A stretch of DNA of 17,204 nucleotides, taken from contig PXDL01000588.1 of NCBI GenBank assembly GCA_003566395.1, positions 1-17,204 on the forward strand, given 5' to 3'. The DNA is from Balneolia bacterium. Lineage in GTDB: Bacteria; Bacteroidota; Rhodothermia; Balneolales; Cyclonatronaceae. The notes beneath the pieces are model-generated. The model saw only the letters and a list, made by a program, of their open reading frames with translations, had not been told where the DNA came from and did no database searches. Of this stretch, positions 1 through 9,482 are shown piece by piece. The stretch's first letter is position 1. Each line of letters starts with the position of its first letter. The position numbers and the translations under genes are program-made.

Positions 1-635
1 AAGGAAAGCATACCCGTAACCGGATCGGTGCCGGTAAGTTTTCGGTGCGTTTCGGAAGAATCTACCGCGATACCTGCAAGTTGCGCCGCATCAGGATAGG
101 GAATCACGGCGCAATCGGCGTATGTCAGTTCGCTTCCGTCCTCAAGTATCATCAAAAAACAGCTTGAAACCATGCCGCCTATTTCCTTCACTCCTACCGA
201 TTGCAGGGCGGATCGGATTACATCGGCCGTAGTGTGAACGGCTCCGGCCAGGGTTCCGTCGGTGAGGCCGTTTTTGAGCATGTAGTTTGAAAACCATAGC
301 GGCCGGCTCATCATATCCAGCGCCTGATCTTCCGTAAGCCCTTTATGTTTGCGCAGCTCGTACAGCTGCCGGGCAAAATCATGGCGGGAAACATGGGTAT
401 GAGGATGTACGATCTCAATAGAATCGGGCAGCTCGATTCCGGCTACGCGCCCGGCCTGCTGAATCTGATCGGCATCACCAACCAATACAGGTACGCAAAT
501 ACCTTCGTGATGCAGCCGTAAAGCCGCCCGTAACGTGCGCGGATCCGTGGCTTCGGGAAGTCCGATCCGTTTCTGAAGTTCTGCCGCTGCGGTGAGCATT
601 CTGCTTACCGGTTGCTGCTGTTTGTTATTACTCAT
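1..635 (-). CDS. pta: Phosphate acetyltransferase, N-terminal part (cut by window edge)
   Basis: This is the first 211 codons of a phosphotransacetylase, which interconverts acetyl-CoA plus phosphate and acetyl-phosphate plus CoA in the cytoplasm. I translated it by hand from an ATG at 635. The protein begins MSNNKQQQPVSRML. Family signatures in order are LPEATDPRTLRAAL near residue 26, an ELRKHKGLTEDQA stretch near 110, a GLTDGTLAGAVHTTADVIR block near 140, and PYPDAAQLAGIA near 187. These align in order with the catalytic PTA_PTB domain of E. coli Pta. The short N-terminus suggests the stand-alone form, without the long regulatory N-terminal region of E. coli Pta. The 3' end, including the rest of the active site, lies outside the window. 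Only a weak AGG lies upstream of the ATG. It follows the EamA gene by 53 bases and may be read with it. I am confident of the family from motif order, but not of its regulation. Confidence 0.88.
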   Translation of the reverse strand, partial: MSNNKQQQPVSRMLTAAAELQKRIGLPEATDPRTLRAALRLHHEGICVPVLVGDADQIQQAGRVAGIELPDSIEIVHPHTHVSRHDFARQLYELRKHKGLTEDQALDMMSRPLWFSNYMLKNGLTDGTLAGAVHTTADVIRSALQSVGVKEIGGMVSSCFLMILEDGSELTYADCAVIPYPDAAQLAGIAVDSSETHRKLTGTDPVTGMLS

Positions 636-660
636 AGCCTGAATTTCGATTTTAAATTCC

Positions 661-685
661 GAAGGCTTCAGAATACAAAGCCTTC
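661..685 (-). terminator. Hairpin between exporter gene and pta (weak terminator or attenuator)
   Basis: A perfect 8-bp inverted repeat, GAAGGCTT at 661-668 and AAGCCTTC at 678-685, encloses a 9-base loop just after the stop codon of the EamA-family gene. On the minus strand the stem is followed by GGAATTTAAAATC, which is not a clean T-run. It may be a weak terminator, a partial attenuator or an RNA processing stem between the exporter gene and pta. The stem is clear in the sequence; the role is inferred. Confidence 0.45.
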
Positions 686-688
686 ACT

Positions 689-1561
689 TTATGAAAGCGT
701 GAGCAGGGCAATTGCACCGATTGCAAGAATAATCCCCCAAACTTCACGCTGCTGAAGCCGGTCTTTCCACCAAAGCAGCCCCAGGGCCGCACCGCCGGCT
801 ACAATAAGAATGTTTACTGATGAATAAACAATACTTGCATCATAAAAGGCAAATGCGCGAATCAGGAAAATAGATGAAAGCAGATTTGGTATCCCGATGG
901 CAGCCCCAAAAAACCACTCCTTCCGGCTCATACGGACAAGCTCACCCCGCCGGGCCGCCGCACCGATACCGAACAAAAGTGAAAACAAAAAGATAGCACT
1001 CATAAGATGCGCATCGGTAGCAATATGACTCATCTCTTCATCATAAATTTTAAGTGATGCGTCGGTCATCCCTGAAAAGAAAAACAGTAGAAGCAACAGC
1101 CCGGCACTTCCGATATTTCGAAGGTTTTTGAGGTTTACATCACGGCGGGCCGACACCAGCAGTATCAGCGCCAGAAAAACGAGCACAATGCCCGCTGCTT
1201 TCTCCGGACTCAGGTCTTCCCTGTAAAAAAGGATTGACAATAATACGGGTATCAGCAGGGAAACCCGCATGGAGGCAACGCTCGTGCCGAGACCGTTAAG
1301 GTGGACCGAACGACTGAGTACAAAAAAGTTGGCGATAAACAGAAATCCGACCCCCGCACAAAAAAGCCAGAACCAAAGCGGAAAATCCGGGATGATGCTG
1401 ATTCCCGCCCCGGCATTCATCCCAACCGCTGTAAGAAAAGCCACCAGATAATTCACCGACAACATGTTAAGAATCAGATACCCGCGGGCTTCGGCAAGCT
1501 TGAGCAGATGAGCAAGGAGGAGCGAACAAATCACGCTCATCAGTATCAGCAGAATGCCCAT
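689..1561 (-). CDS. EamA-family (DMT superfamily) inner-membrane transporter
   Basis: A 290-residue, very hydrophobic protein with about ten predicted membrane segments arranged as two similar halves, the usual build and length of drug/metabolite transporter (EamA) permeases. Charged loops are short. The second half contains the helix-loop patterns GLTDAS-like GMTDASLKIYDE (residues ~165-176) and YSSVNILIVAGGAALGLLWWKDRL near the end, where DMT proteins typically carry a well-conserved final hairpin. I chose the ATG at 1561. The open frame extends to a GTG at 1630, but that would add 23 polar residues coded entirely within the end of sprA, and MGILLILMSV starts directly with a membrane helix. 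Only 7 bases separate it from the sprA stop, so it is probably co-transcribed and perhaps translationally coupled. The substrate cannot be read from the sequence; members export amino acids, nucleosides or other small metabolites. Confidence 0.85.
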   Translation of the reverse strand: MGILLILMSVICSLLLAHLLKLAEARGYLILNMLSVNYLVAFLTAVGMNAGAGISIIPDFPLWFWLFCAGVGFLFIANFFVLSRSVHLNGLGTSVASMRVSLLIPVLLSILFYREDLSPEKAAGIVLVFLALILLVSARRDVNLKNLRNIGSAGLLLLLFFFSGMTDASLKIYDEEMSHIATDAHLMSAIFLFSLLFGIGAAARRGELVRMSRKEWFFGAAIGIPNLLSSIFLIRAFAFYDASIVYSSVNILIVAGGAALGLLWWKDRLQQREVWGIILAIGAIALLTLS

Positions 1562-1568
1562 AGGCTGA

Positions 1569-4500
1569 TCAGGACCGGATTGTGACCACGATGTTGAACA
1601 TGATATCCTGATCGGTTCTCGGGAAAACACCGCTCGATCTCGGCATCAGCTGAAAATAGCGATACTCGAAATTAGCGCGAATCGTCTGAGAGAACGTATA
1701 GCCGATACTCGGGGTAATGGTCAGTCGCGCATCTCCCCTCTCGGTTGGTTCGGCAGGCTCGTAAAAAGAAGGGTCGCGCACAATATCACCCGGCTGACCG
1801 CGAAAAACGTCGGCAAGGTCGGAGTTCATGGCGTAGGTTTTGCGAAGGTCTTCCGCGTAGTTTACGTTCAGATTCAGATCAAGCGTGTTGGAGAAGCGGC
1901 GGAAAAACGGAAGCCTGAAACCCCGTTTACTGAAACCGATTTGCACGGTGATGCTCTGTGAGTCGTTTTCTGAAACATTGGAATTCGACAGGCTCAGGCT
2001 CGTACTCCGCGAACGGTTATAGTTAATGGTTGCACGAATGCCGTTGGTAAAAGTCAGGTTTGCACCTATCAGCGGCTGAAACGAACGCGTAAGGGTGATG
2101 GAGTTGGGCTCAAATTCACGGCGCTCATCAACCACCGTATAATCTCCTACCGAACGGTTGATCTCCACCCCGGCATCCGGGTTAAACCGCCATTGAAGCC
2201 TGTAGGTCGATGAGTAGTTGTGCGAAAGGGACATCCGGCTTACATAGTTGCGCAAGAAACCGATCCGGCGCTCCCAGCCTCCCCAGTTTACGCGCCAGGT
2301 AGGCATCGGGAACGGCATGTAATTTCGTGTATCGACGGTGCCGCCGAATCCACCAAGATAGGCGGAACGGAAATCCCGGGAAATAGAATTTCGTCCGAGC
2401 ATTATATTGCCGTCGCTCGAATCTTCTATGATAGTTCCGCTATCCGGAAGATCGTTAAGGCCGTGGCGCAGCTGACTTCGAAAAAGATCGATATAGCCTC
2501 CGCCGAACGACCACACGGACGTTTCCACCTCTCCGCTTATGTTCGGCTGCGTATTCACCGAATCCATGCTCACGGTAAGGGTATTGCTCTGATTTTTCCG
2601 CCACCGAATATTCCAGTCCAGATCAACGGTGAAATCCCTGAAGGGCGCAACGCGTGTCCGCACTCTCAGATCATCATTCTCATTGCGTATGCTCTGCAGG
2701 TTGAAGGTCTCGTTTTCGTTATCGGGTTTTACAATCTGAGCAAAAGGAATAGTGCCCGTGAAACCAAGCCGATACCCTAAATCCGGAGAAAAATCGCCGT
2801 CTTCCGGATCATTAAACATTTGGAACAACGATGATCCGCCGGCATAACCCGACTGGCTCGTGCTGGTATTCGTATTATAGGTGATGTCCAGGTTTTGCAT
2901 ACTGATCGTGGCCAGTAACACTTGCCGTAGCCGGTACTGGATATTATCGGCCATATCCCGTGATTCGGGTTCCTGAGGAGCACGGCGCCGGGTACTTGGC
3001 GGGTCAGGTGGATCCTCACCCCGTTCAAGGGCCTCTTCTTTTTCCCGCTCATACCGCCGCTGTTCACGCATGTACTCCCGGAACTCTCTTCGCTGCCGGG
3101 CTTCCTGTTCGCGCTGGCGGAATGCCTGATCATTTGCCCTTACAGCTTCATCATAAAACGGAATTCTGCGAAGAAGATCCTGCAAACGAATGCCGAAGGT
3201 CTGGTCAATGCCGAACTCATTCGATACAGTAGCCCCGAGGCCGGAACCCTGTGGAGCATTTCTCCACCTGAAACCACCCCGGTAATTAGCCTGATAACTT
3301 GCCCAGCTTAACGGACGAATCTGATTAAACCGCGGACGCCAGGATGCCGTGTAGTTTTCCTGGTACTGCTCTTTGCGAACCTCCGTATCGCCGTCAAAAA
3401 GTGCATCATTCAGAATATCGAAGGTAGGTCGAATGTTGTAGAGCGTGGAGTCGGCATTAAATTCCCGCGAAATACTGTCCAGATTGTACTCCGTACGCGT
3501 ATTCATCCGCAGCGATATCGGCGGAGTGATATCGTAATTTAAATTAAAGGTGTTGGAATAGGTGAACTGATGCTGCTGTTGTAAGTTGAAGGGCTCCTGA
3601 TCATCAAACGACCTCCGCTGCAACTCGCTGTAGCGCCGGTCGAGTGTATGGGAGGTTGCAATGCTTCGCGGTAGATAAGCCAGCCTGAAACCGGATATCA
3701 AATGAAGCAGGGGCACATCCTCAAGAAAACCGAGCGGACGGACGGTCTCCACATTCCTGAAGGTGAGATTATAATTCAGGCCGGTCGTATAGTTCCAGCG
3801 GTTATCGAACTCGTTGTTCGGATTGCTTGATTCCTGGGTGGTGTAGTTGTAAGACACCGAAAAAGGATCCACAAAATTTCGGGTGAGAAATCCACGGGAG
3901 TTATTCTTGGTAAGCCCGGAAACGTTAATAGAGTAGCTCTCACTTCGTGTCTGAATTTCATCAAGCCGCTCGCTGATAATCCGGTCCCGCTCATCCGGGT
4001 CGTCCACATCGCTTTCTACGGCAGCCCTGAACTCGGAGAAGCGAATATCACCCTCACGAGGCAGGAAGCGCGGAGTTGAAACCGTATTTCTTGTGCTCAG
4101 ACTCACCGGTATATTCCAGCCGTAGGTTTCCGGAATAAAGCGGTGCAGGTTCACCGTAGTGCTCAGGTTATAAGAGGTTTCGTCACTTTTTGAACGGTCG
4201 ATCATCCGGGAATCAATCGAACCGAAACCGTCCTGACGATGACTCATCGTGGCATTGAAGGTTGCGAAATCGGCCATCTGAATCCGGGCCGAAACGTTGC
4301 CCGACCATGCGCGCCGGTTGTCGAAACCCGAAACGCGCAGCTCGTTCACCCATACTTCGGCATCAAGGCTGGGTACGCCCGGGCCGTTACTATTCTGAAG
4401 GCCCCTGCCGCTGTTTACGAGCTCGTCGCCCCTGTGTACCGGCCTCAAATCTATGCCGTCCCTGCCCTGGTGCGGGTTCCGAATCCCGATTCCGATCTCC

Positions 4501-7500
4501 GTAACGCGGTCGAGCGACGGATTACCGACAATGGCCAGAGTCGCTCCTTCAACTGCCTCCCGTAAAATATCTGACCTTTCGTATTTGAAATCCTGATCTA
4601 TTCCATCCAGGTTTCTGAGCTGCTTGAGCTCATTGAAGGTGGAAAGCACAATATTCATGCTGTTTTGGTCGGGAAGCCAAACCTGCTCAGCGTCGTCTGT
4701 CAGTCCGGACTCACGGTCCGATCCACCGGGGCCTACCTGGCTAAACTGAAATGTGGTATCGGTCGGGGTGATGGGTTGTCTGTACTCGTAATAATTGTTT
4801 TCAAGATTCGATCCCAGCCGCAATACAAGCTCAATGTCGCCCCGGTTTTCATAGCCTTCACCGTGAACAAACATTCGCAAATTTGAATAATTAACAAGGC
4901 TGAGGTTACCCGGATACACACGGCTAATCATCCGGACATCCTGCGATTTCAGGTTTTCTACATTCAATACCAGAGACTGCTCGTTATCCACTATTGTTTC
5001 CTGCTGGCCACGGATGGTGGAGCGAATAGCCCCGGGGGGAATACGATACGGCACCGGACGCCGCGAAGCATTCTCTTCAAAGTTTATGGTTGAAATGTCG
5101 AAAATCGTGGTTTCATCCTCAACATTCCCCACATTATTTGCTTTGCGCCACAAATTACCCACAAACTCAAGAGTGGCAAAACGCAGGGTGAAGGGTTCCT
5201 TATACCCCGACATCCACATGCGGATATGTGTTACCCGCTGCAAATCTTCGATGTTGCCCATCTGCCGCACAAAATCCCGGAGCGGAATACGAACCTGATA
5301 CCAGGGGGCCACCAAATCCGGGCTGTCCTGGCGATCTACAATGTAGTTCGATCCCACGCTCAGAGTGGTAGTATCGGCCGGGTTCATATTAAACTCATAC
5401 TGAAAAAACGCATTCTCCAGATTCACCACGGCCGGGTTGATCAACCCTTCAGAGTCGGGGCGGTTTGTTACGGCACGCTGAGAGCCGGTTGAAATTGAGT
5501 TCCCTTCATGATAGCCGTACATCCGGTAAAAGCGCTCATGCAGCGGCAGATTCCGTACGCGGGTGTCATCATAATAGATATAGGTGTCGTTCGAGGGATC
5601 GTCAAAAATGGATTGGAAACGATCGGGATCATCCGAATAGACCTCCTGCATAGCGCTCAGGAAATCGGCGAATACCACCTGCTCGTTCAGGCCGTCGTTC
5701 CCGGTGCTCGGCAAACCGTCAAGGCCCACATCTTCCCGCTGGATATTTGCAACCGAAAACTGCCCGTTAAACTCCACCGGCGAATTAAGCACATAGGAAC
5801 GGGGAGCTTCGGGACGATCCGGCCTTAGGTTATCTTCACGCTCGTAAAGACCGTCTTCGGTATTCAGCGTATTATTAGGAATCACATCTTCGGTAACCGT
5901 ACCGATATCGAAGTAAATCGTACCGTCGTAGTCTGAGGGGTTAAACGTCTCCGGCCTTCTTCCGTCCGGCAGCACCGGCTGAATCCAGAATTCGAGAAAC
6001 TCAATATTTTGCTGGGTGAAGTCACCGAGGCCGCCGGGCAAAACGGCCGTAAATCCACCCCACATATCCTCAGGCTGGTTTTCCAGCATATTGCGAAGAT
6101 CCATATTATAATTGTATGGGCCGCGCTCCTGAGGATTATAATAGACATCCAGCGTCTGGAGGGTCCGCTGATCCTGAGTACTGATTTGACGATTTGGAAA
6201 CACGTCTTCAATGAGCACATCCGCCGATTCGGGAAAAGACACCCCCCCGCGTGAAAGGGTTGTTGGGATCATGTAATAGGAAAACTGCGACCGTAAGTCG
6301 GAACGTTCGGCACGTGCGGGAATACTCTGATCTGCATTTTCCATATCCGAATCAATCGAAGGTAAAGAATATGGGGCCGAAGCCAAATACCACCGTCCCG
6401 GATTCAGAAAACTGATGGTAGAACGCGATCCTTCAAAATCATCGATAAAGGCGAGGCCGTTCTCTTCGTCGGGGAACAATTCATTTCGGTCGATGGCTCG
6501 CTGTACTGCGCTTGTTTGCGCCACACCCGGACGGAGCTGGGCCCATTCGCCCGAAACATCGATTGACGAGGGAGCGCGTGTCTGGAGCAGCGGCATATAA
6601 TTAAGGGCGCGAGTAAGCCAGGGTGCATCGAATCGGGCGCTGGCGTCAAAACCGATAATGGTATTGTTGATGGGTTCGTCGCCTATCGGAATTTTGTCCT
6701 GTATAGGGCGTTCGGTCATCCGGAAGTACGTTCCGCCAATCCGGATGTTATCGGTGAAGTTGTACTGGGCACGAACACCGGTAAATGTCGTCTGCTGAAT
6801 CTGGAGAATCTGATTGCTTTCGTATTCCACCTCAATATCCTGGCCCGCCGACAGATAGGATTGATTGGTGATTACGATACTTCCAAGTACATAATCAACC
6901 TCATAATCCACACCTTCGGTAAGTTCGATATTGTTAGCGCGAACGCGTACCGAGCCGGGAATCAAGCCGAAACCGAGCATAAAACTATCGGTGGTTCCGC
7001 CTCTTGCCGAACCCCGGATACGATAATTGGCATTCCGAGAATTTTGCCCGGCGGCCGAGGGTCGGGAAGTGTACAGCTCCGGAAAAGCGTATCGGTTAAT
7101 TGCTTCTTCTTTTTGATCTGCCGGCAGACTGGAAGCTTCAATGATATCCACAACACGTTGCCCGAAAGGCTCCAGATATGGAAATATTACCCGTCCGTTA
7201 CGCGGATCAAGGGTTCTGGTATTAAAGTCGATGCTGTTGTCGGGCTGGGGATTTCCCTGAGAATCTACGCGGTCGAGACCCAAATCCTGAAGCAGGATAT
7301 TATTAAGTCCCGGAATGTTTACCTGATCGGTTGTACCGCCGGTGTAGAAAACATCAAGCTCGAGATTATCTCGGGTCAGGTTGGTCGCGTTCAATGAATA
7401 AATGTTACGCATGGTAAGCAACCACGCCCGGCTGTTAGGCGTAACGCTGGTGGGGCGAAGCATTTTAAGGAACAGCCGGTTGTTGGAACCGTCGCTTTGG

Positions 7501-9116
7501 TCCCCCACATATACAATTTCACCGGTTTGGTTATTACGGTATGAAAACGCAACAGCCAGAGCCTGACGCTCATCAAGCCGTGAACGTAGTAAGCTGATAT
7601 ACCCGAGGCTTTGATTTACTTCATAATCAACGTTCTCCTGAAGCGGAATAAACAGGCCTTCCACGTATTCATCAGAGCCGACCCCAAGATCTCCGGACGA
7701 TACTCCGACAGTCGGGTCCCGGAACTGTTCAAGCTGCTCGGGCGTAAAGTCAAAGATATCCTCTTCTTCATTGGGCGGGAAAAACGTGCCGCCCACTTCA
7801 TTCGTACCGTAATCGAGCAGGGCGATAGCCGGCACGCGGCCCTCTTCTTCTGAAGAAGAAATATCGAGCACATACACATCAATATTAATAATATCAAAAA
7901 GCCGGCGCGGGTTGAGGATATCAGACATCACGCTTTCAAACTCCTGGCGGGAAAAGAAATCCAGGAAAAAGTGGCGGTCGTTCTCGTATGCATTCGGTGC
8001 CATACTAATCTCGGTTTCCTGGGAACCACCGCTGATGGTTTCCACCTGAGAATCACTTTCCTGCTGTGAAATAACGGTGGTTATATCCAGCGCTCCGAGT
8101 TTGGCCCTTGCCTTAATCCCAAACAGCGATCCTCCGCCCCTGATAAGCCGGTTCCCGGTTTCCATGGAAACATTTCCAAGTTCAATCGACTGGATGATTT
8201 CATCCTCATAACCGGTGTACAAAATATTGAGCCTGTTCTCATATTCGAACTGCCGCTCGGTATCCCAGTCGGTAGAGATAGTCAGCTTATCCCCTATAGT
8301 ACCGGAAATATTAAGCTTGAGATTTTGATCAAACTTGGGGTCCACCCTCCGCTGCTGGTCGGATGGAAGGGCCGGGTCTTCGGAATCCGTGATAGAAACG
8401 CCCACATTCATGTTCGCCGAACCTGTTACGCGCAAATTCACCTCCGGACGGCCGAAAATGGTCGTGAATGCCGAACTCTGCCCCCCGGGAACGGAAATAC
8501 GGAAATCGAGCACGCCCCGCCTCCGCTGCCGCCTGATCTCCTCTTCCCGAATTAAATCCTTAAATATCTGTCTTTTGTGATGCTTTTTGTGCTCTGCAGC
8601 GTAAGTGCTGAATTCATAACGGTTATCGAACGGAATGGACAGGCCGAGTACGGTGCGGCGTATGAGAATATCACCGCTGGCGCTGTCCCGCTCGGTTTCG
8701 GTGCGGTCGTCGTTCAGGCGCACCTGAAGCAGGCGGGGGAGCTTGCGAGGAAAGGCAGGTGTAGCAGCATATGAGCGGGGGAAGGGCAACACGCTAACCG
8801 AATCCTGAGCCGGCGGATCAGATTCTTCGAGCATTTTCGGCTCGTCGTCATCCTCCTCATCTCCGGTATCCGAAAGGTCGGAATAGGAGTCCGGATGCCT
8901 GAGACGGGTGGCACGGCCAGGCGCGGCGGAGTTCGGGATCAGGCCGGTTTCGGATGCAATCAGGTCGTCAAACCCGTTGCCGGACTGATGCTGAATCTGC
9001 GGCTTTGGCTGCGAGAATTCGTCAACAGGCTGACCCTCAGCACTGCTGCTCAAAATGAGCAACAAAAACAGGTGGAGAACTGCGGTCAGGTAATACTTGT
9101 GCTCAGCAAAATGCAC
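1569..9116 (-). CDS. sprA: SprA, type IX secretion system outer-membrane translocon
   Basis: A 2515-residue giant protein matching SprA, the very large single-chain beta-barrel that forms the protein-conducting pore of the type IX secretion system; F. johnsoniae SprA is about 2400 residues. Residues 1-28 form a signal peptide (hydrophobic core LTAVLHLFLLLILSSSAEG). A low-complexity acidic stretch follows near 80-105. Near residue 325-350 lies SLFGIKARAKLGALDITTV, the block recurring in SprA-family proteins. The remainder is dominated by alternating polar/aromatic beta-strand sequence ending MFNIVVTIRS, as expected of a barrel inserted by the BAM machinery. Residues ~1990-2055 form an Arg/Glu-rich insert. 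The start is a GTG at 9116: no ATG lies nearby, an in-frame stop sits 22 bases upstream at 9138-9140, and the signal peptide follows directly. No good Shine-Dalgarno is seen. The family call is firm. No other type IX gene is present here, so cargo and gliding roles are unknown. Confidence 0.93.
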   Translation of the reverse strand: MHFAEHKYYLTAVLHLFLLLILSSSAEGQPVDEFSQPKPQIQHQSGNGFDDLIASETGLIPNSAAPGRATRLRHPDSYSDLSDTGDEEDDDEPKMLEESDPPAQDSVSVLPFPRSYAATPAFPRKLPRLLQVRLNDDRTETERDSASGDILIRRTVLGLSIPFDNRYEFSTYAAEHKKHHKRQIFKDLIREEEIRRQRRRGVLDFRISVPGGQSSAFTTIFGRPEVNLRVTGSANMNVGVSITDSEDPALPSDQQRRVDPKFDQNLKLNISGTIGDKLTISTDWDTERQFEYENRLNILYTGYEDEIIQSIELGNVSMETGNRLIRGGGSLFGIKARAKLGALDITTVISQQESDSQVETISGGSQETEISMAPNAYENDRHFFLDFFSRQEFESVMSDILNPRRLFDIINIDVYVLDISSSEEEGRVPAIALLDYGTNEVGGTFFPPNEEEDIFDFTPEQLEQFRDPTVGVSSGDLGVGSDEYVEGLFIPLQENVDYEVNQSLGYISLLRSRLDERQALAVAFSYRNNQTGEIVYVGDQSDGSNNRLFLKMLRPTSVTPNSRAWLLTMRNIYSLNATNLTRDNLELDVFYTGGTTDQVNIPGLNNILLQDLGLDRVDSQGNPQPDNSIDFNTRTLDPRNGRVIFPYLEPFGQRVVDIIEASSLPADQKEEAINRYAFPELYTSRPSAAGQNSRNANYRIRGSARGGTTDSFMLGFGLIPGSVRVRANNIELTEGVDYEVDYVLGSIVITNQSYLSAGQDIEVEYESNQILQIQQTTFTGVRAQYNFTDNIRIGGTYFRMTERPIQDKIPIGDEPINNTIIGFDASARFDAPWLTRALNYMPLLQTRAPSSIDVSGEWAQLRPGVAQTSAVQRAIDRNELFPDEENGLAFIDDFEGSRSTISFLNPGRWYLASAPYSLPSIDSDMENADQSIPARAERSDLRSQFSYYMIPTTLSRGGVSFPESADVLIEDVFPNRQISTQDQRTLQTLDVYYNPQERGPYNYNMDLRNMLENQPEDMWGGFTAVLPGGLGDFTQQNIEFLEFWIQPVLPDGRRPETFNPSDYDGTIYFDIGTVTEDVIPNNTLNTEDGLYEREDNLRPDRPEAPRSYVLNSPVEFNGQFSVANIQREDVGLDGLPSTGNDGLNEQVVFADFLSAMQEVYSDDPDRFQSIFDDPSNDTYIYYDDTRVRNLPLHERFYRMYGYHEGNSISTGSQRAVTNRPDSEGLINPAVVNLENAFFQYEFNMNPADTTTLSVGSNYIVDRQDSPDLVAPWYQVRIPLRDFVRQMGNIEDLQRVTHIRMWMSGYKEPFTLRFATLEFVGNLWRKANNVGNVEDETTIFDISTINFEENASRRPVPYRIPPGAIRSTIRGQQETIVDNEQSLVLNVENLKSQDVRMISRVYPGNLSLVNYSNLRMFVHGEGYENRGDIELVLRLGSNLENNYYEYRQPITPTDTTFQFSQVGPGGSDRESGLTDDAEQVWLPDQNSMNIVLSTFNELKQLRNLDGIDQDFKYERSDILREAVEGATLAIVGNPSLDRVTEIGIGIRNPHQGRDGIDLRPVHRGDELVNSGRGLQNSNGPGVPSLDAEVWVNELRVSGFDNRRAWSGNVSARIQMADFATFNATMSHRQDGFGSIDSRMIDRSKSDETSYNLSTTVNLHRFIPETYGWNIPVSLSTRNTVSTPRFLPREGDIRFSEFRAAVESDVDDPDERDRIISERLDEIQTRSESYSINVSGLTKNNSRGFLTRNFVDPFSVSYNYTTQESSNPNNEFDNRWNYTTGLNYNLTFRNVETVRPLGFLEDVPLLHLISGFRLAYLPRSIATSHTLDRRYSELQRRSFDDQEPFNLQQQHQFTYSNTFNLNYDITPPISLRMNTRTEYNLDSISREFNADSTLYNIRPTFDILNDALFDGDTEVRKEQYQENYTASWRPRFNQIRPLSWASYQANYRGGFRWRNAPQGSGLGATVSNEFGIDQTFGIRLQDLLRRIPFYDEAVRANDQAFRQREQEARQRREFREYMREQRRYEREKEEALERGEDPPDPPSTRRRAPQEPESRDMADNIQYRLRQVLLATISMQNLDITYNTNTSTSQSGYAGGSSLFQMFNDPEDGDFSPDLGYRLGFTGTIPFAQIVKPDNENETFNLQSIRNENDDLRVRTRVAPFRDFTVDLDWNIRWRKNQSNTLTVSMDSVNTQPNISGEVETSVWSFGGGYIDLFRSQLRHGLNDLPDSGTIIEDSSDGNIMLGRNSISRDFRSAYLGGFGGTVDTRNYMPFPMPTWRVNWGGWERRIGFLRNYVSRMSLSHNYSSTYRLQWRFNPDAGVEINRSVGDYTVVDERREFEPNSITLTRSFQPLIGANLTFTNGIRATINYNRSRSTSLSLSNSNVSENDSQSITVQIGFSKRGFRLPFFRRFSNTLDLNLNVNYAEDLRKTYAMNSDLADVFRGQPGDIVRDPSFYEPAEPTERGDARLTITPSIGYTFSQTIRANFEYRYFQLMPRSSGVFPRTDQDIMFNIVVTIRS

Positions 9117-9482
9117 GTATGAATAAACTATTCTGCGTTAACTTCAGATTAAATGAGTTATACTTAGGCGTGTACCGGTTGTTCCGGCAATACAGTATCG
9201 ATTTGCTATATAGGCTGAGCGTTAGGTTTCACATTGTACGGCGCAGTTAAGCGCACTCTCAAATTGTTGTTTTACAAGCACATATTTCACAAAAAACGAA
9301 GAAATTTTCAATTCATTTGGTGTGGAATTAGCGCCCTGATTTGCATATCTCATCAAATATATGAGGAATCAACAATTTTCAGGCGGTTCAAACTGTCGTA
9401 TTTTATGCAAAGGCACGAAAACAACAAGCGGGAATAATACTGCGTTTTTCATTCTCACTCAAGCTAAATCACGTCGGCAGAC
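9117..9482. promoter_or_regulatory. Divergent intergenic region between sprA and lptF
   Basis: A 366-base AT-rich gap with two genes pointing outward, so it should hold promoters for both. I see no convincing full match to the Bacteroidota promoter (TTG, about 19 bases, TAnnTTTG) on either strand. Partial -7-like matches occur, for example TTCATTTG at about 9314-9321 and TATTTTATG near 9400. Short imperfect inverted repeats are present (CCGG-N5-CCGG near 9176-9188; CTCAT/ATGAG near 9350-9364) but none has terminator form. A 67-codon open frame at 9234-9437 resembles nothing I know, has no ribosome site and covers the expected leader, so I do not call it a gene. Confidence 0.5.

Noticed and set aside
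1562..1630. Upstream GTG start for the EamA-family gene
   Set aside because: The additional 23 residues are polar and overlap the end of sprA; the ATG at 1561 begins directly with the first membrane helix and leaves a normal 7-base gap.
2220..2780. Long plus-strand open frame (186 codons) opposite sprA, and other antisense frames across 2220-9122
   Set aside because: They lie entirely inside the sprA coding region, match no family I recognise and have no ribosome site. Long shadows are expected opposite a 7.5-kb gene of this composition.
9234..9437. 67-codon open frame in the sprA-lptF gap
   Set aside because: There is no recognisable domain, no ribosome site, and aromatic/Lys-rich composition typical of translated AT-rich noncoding DNA; it occupies the expected promoter and leader region.
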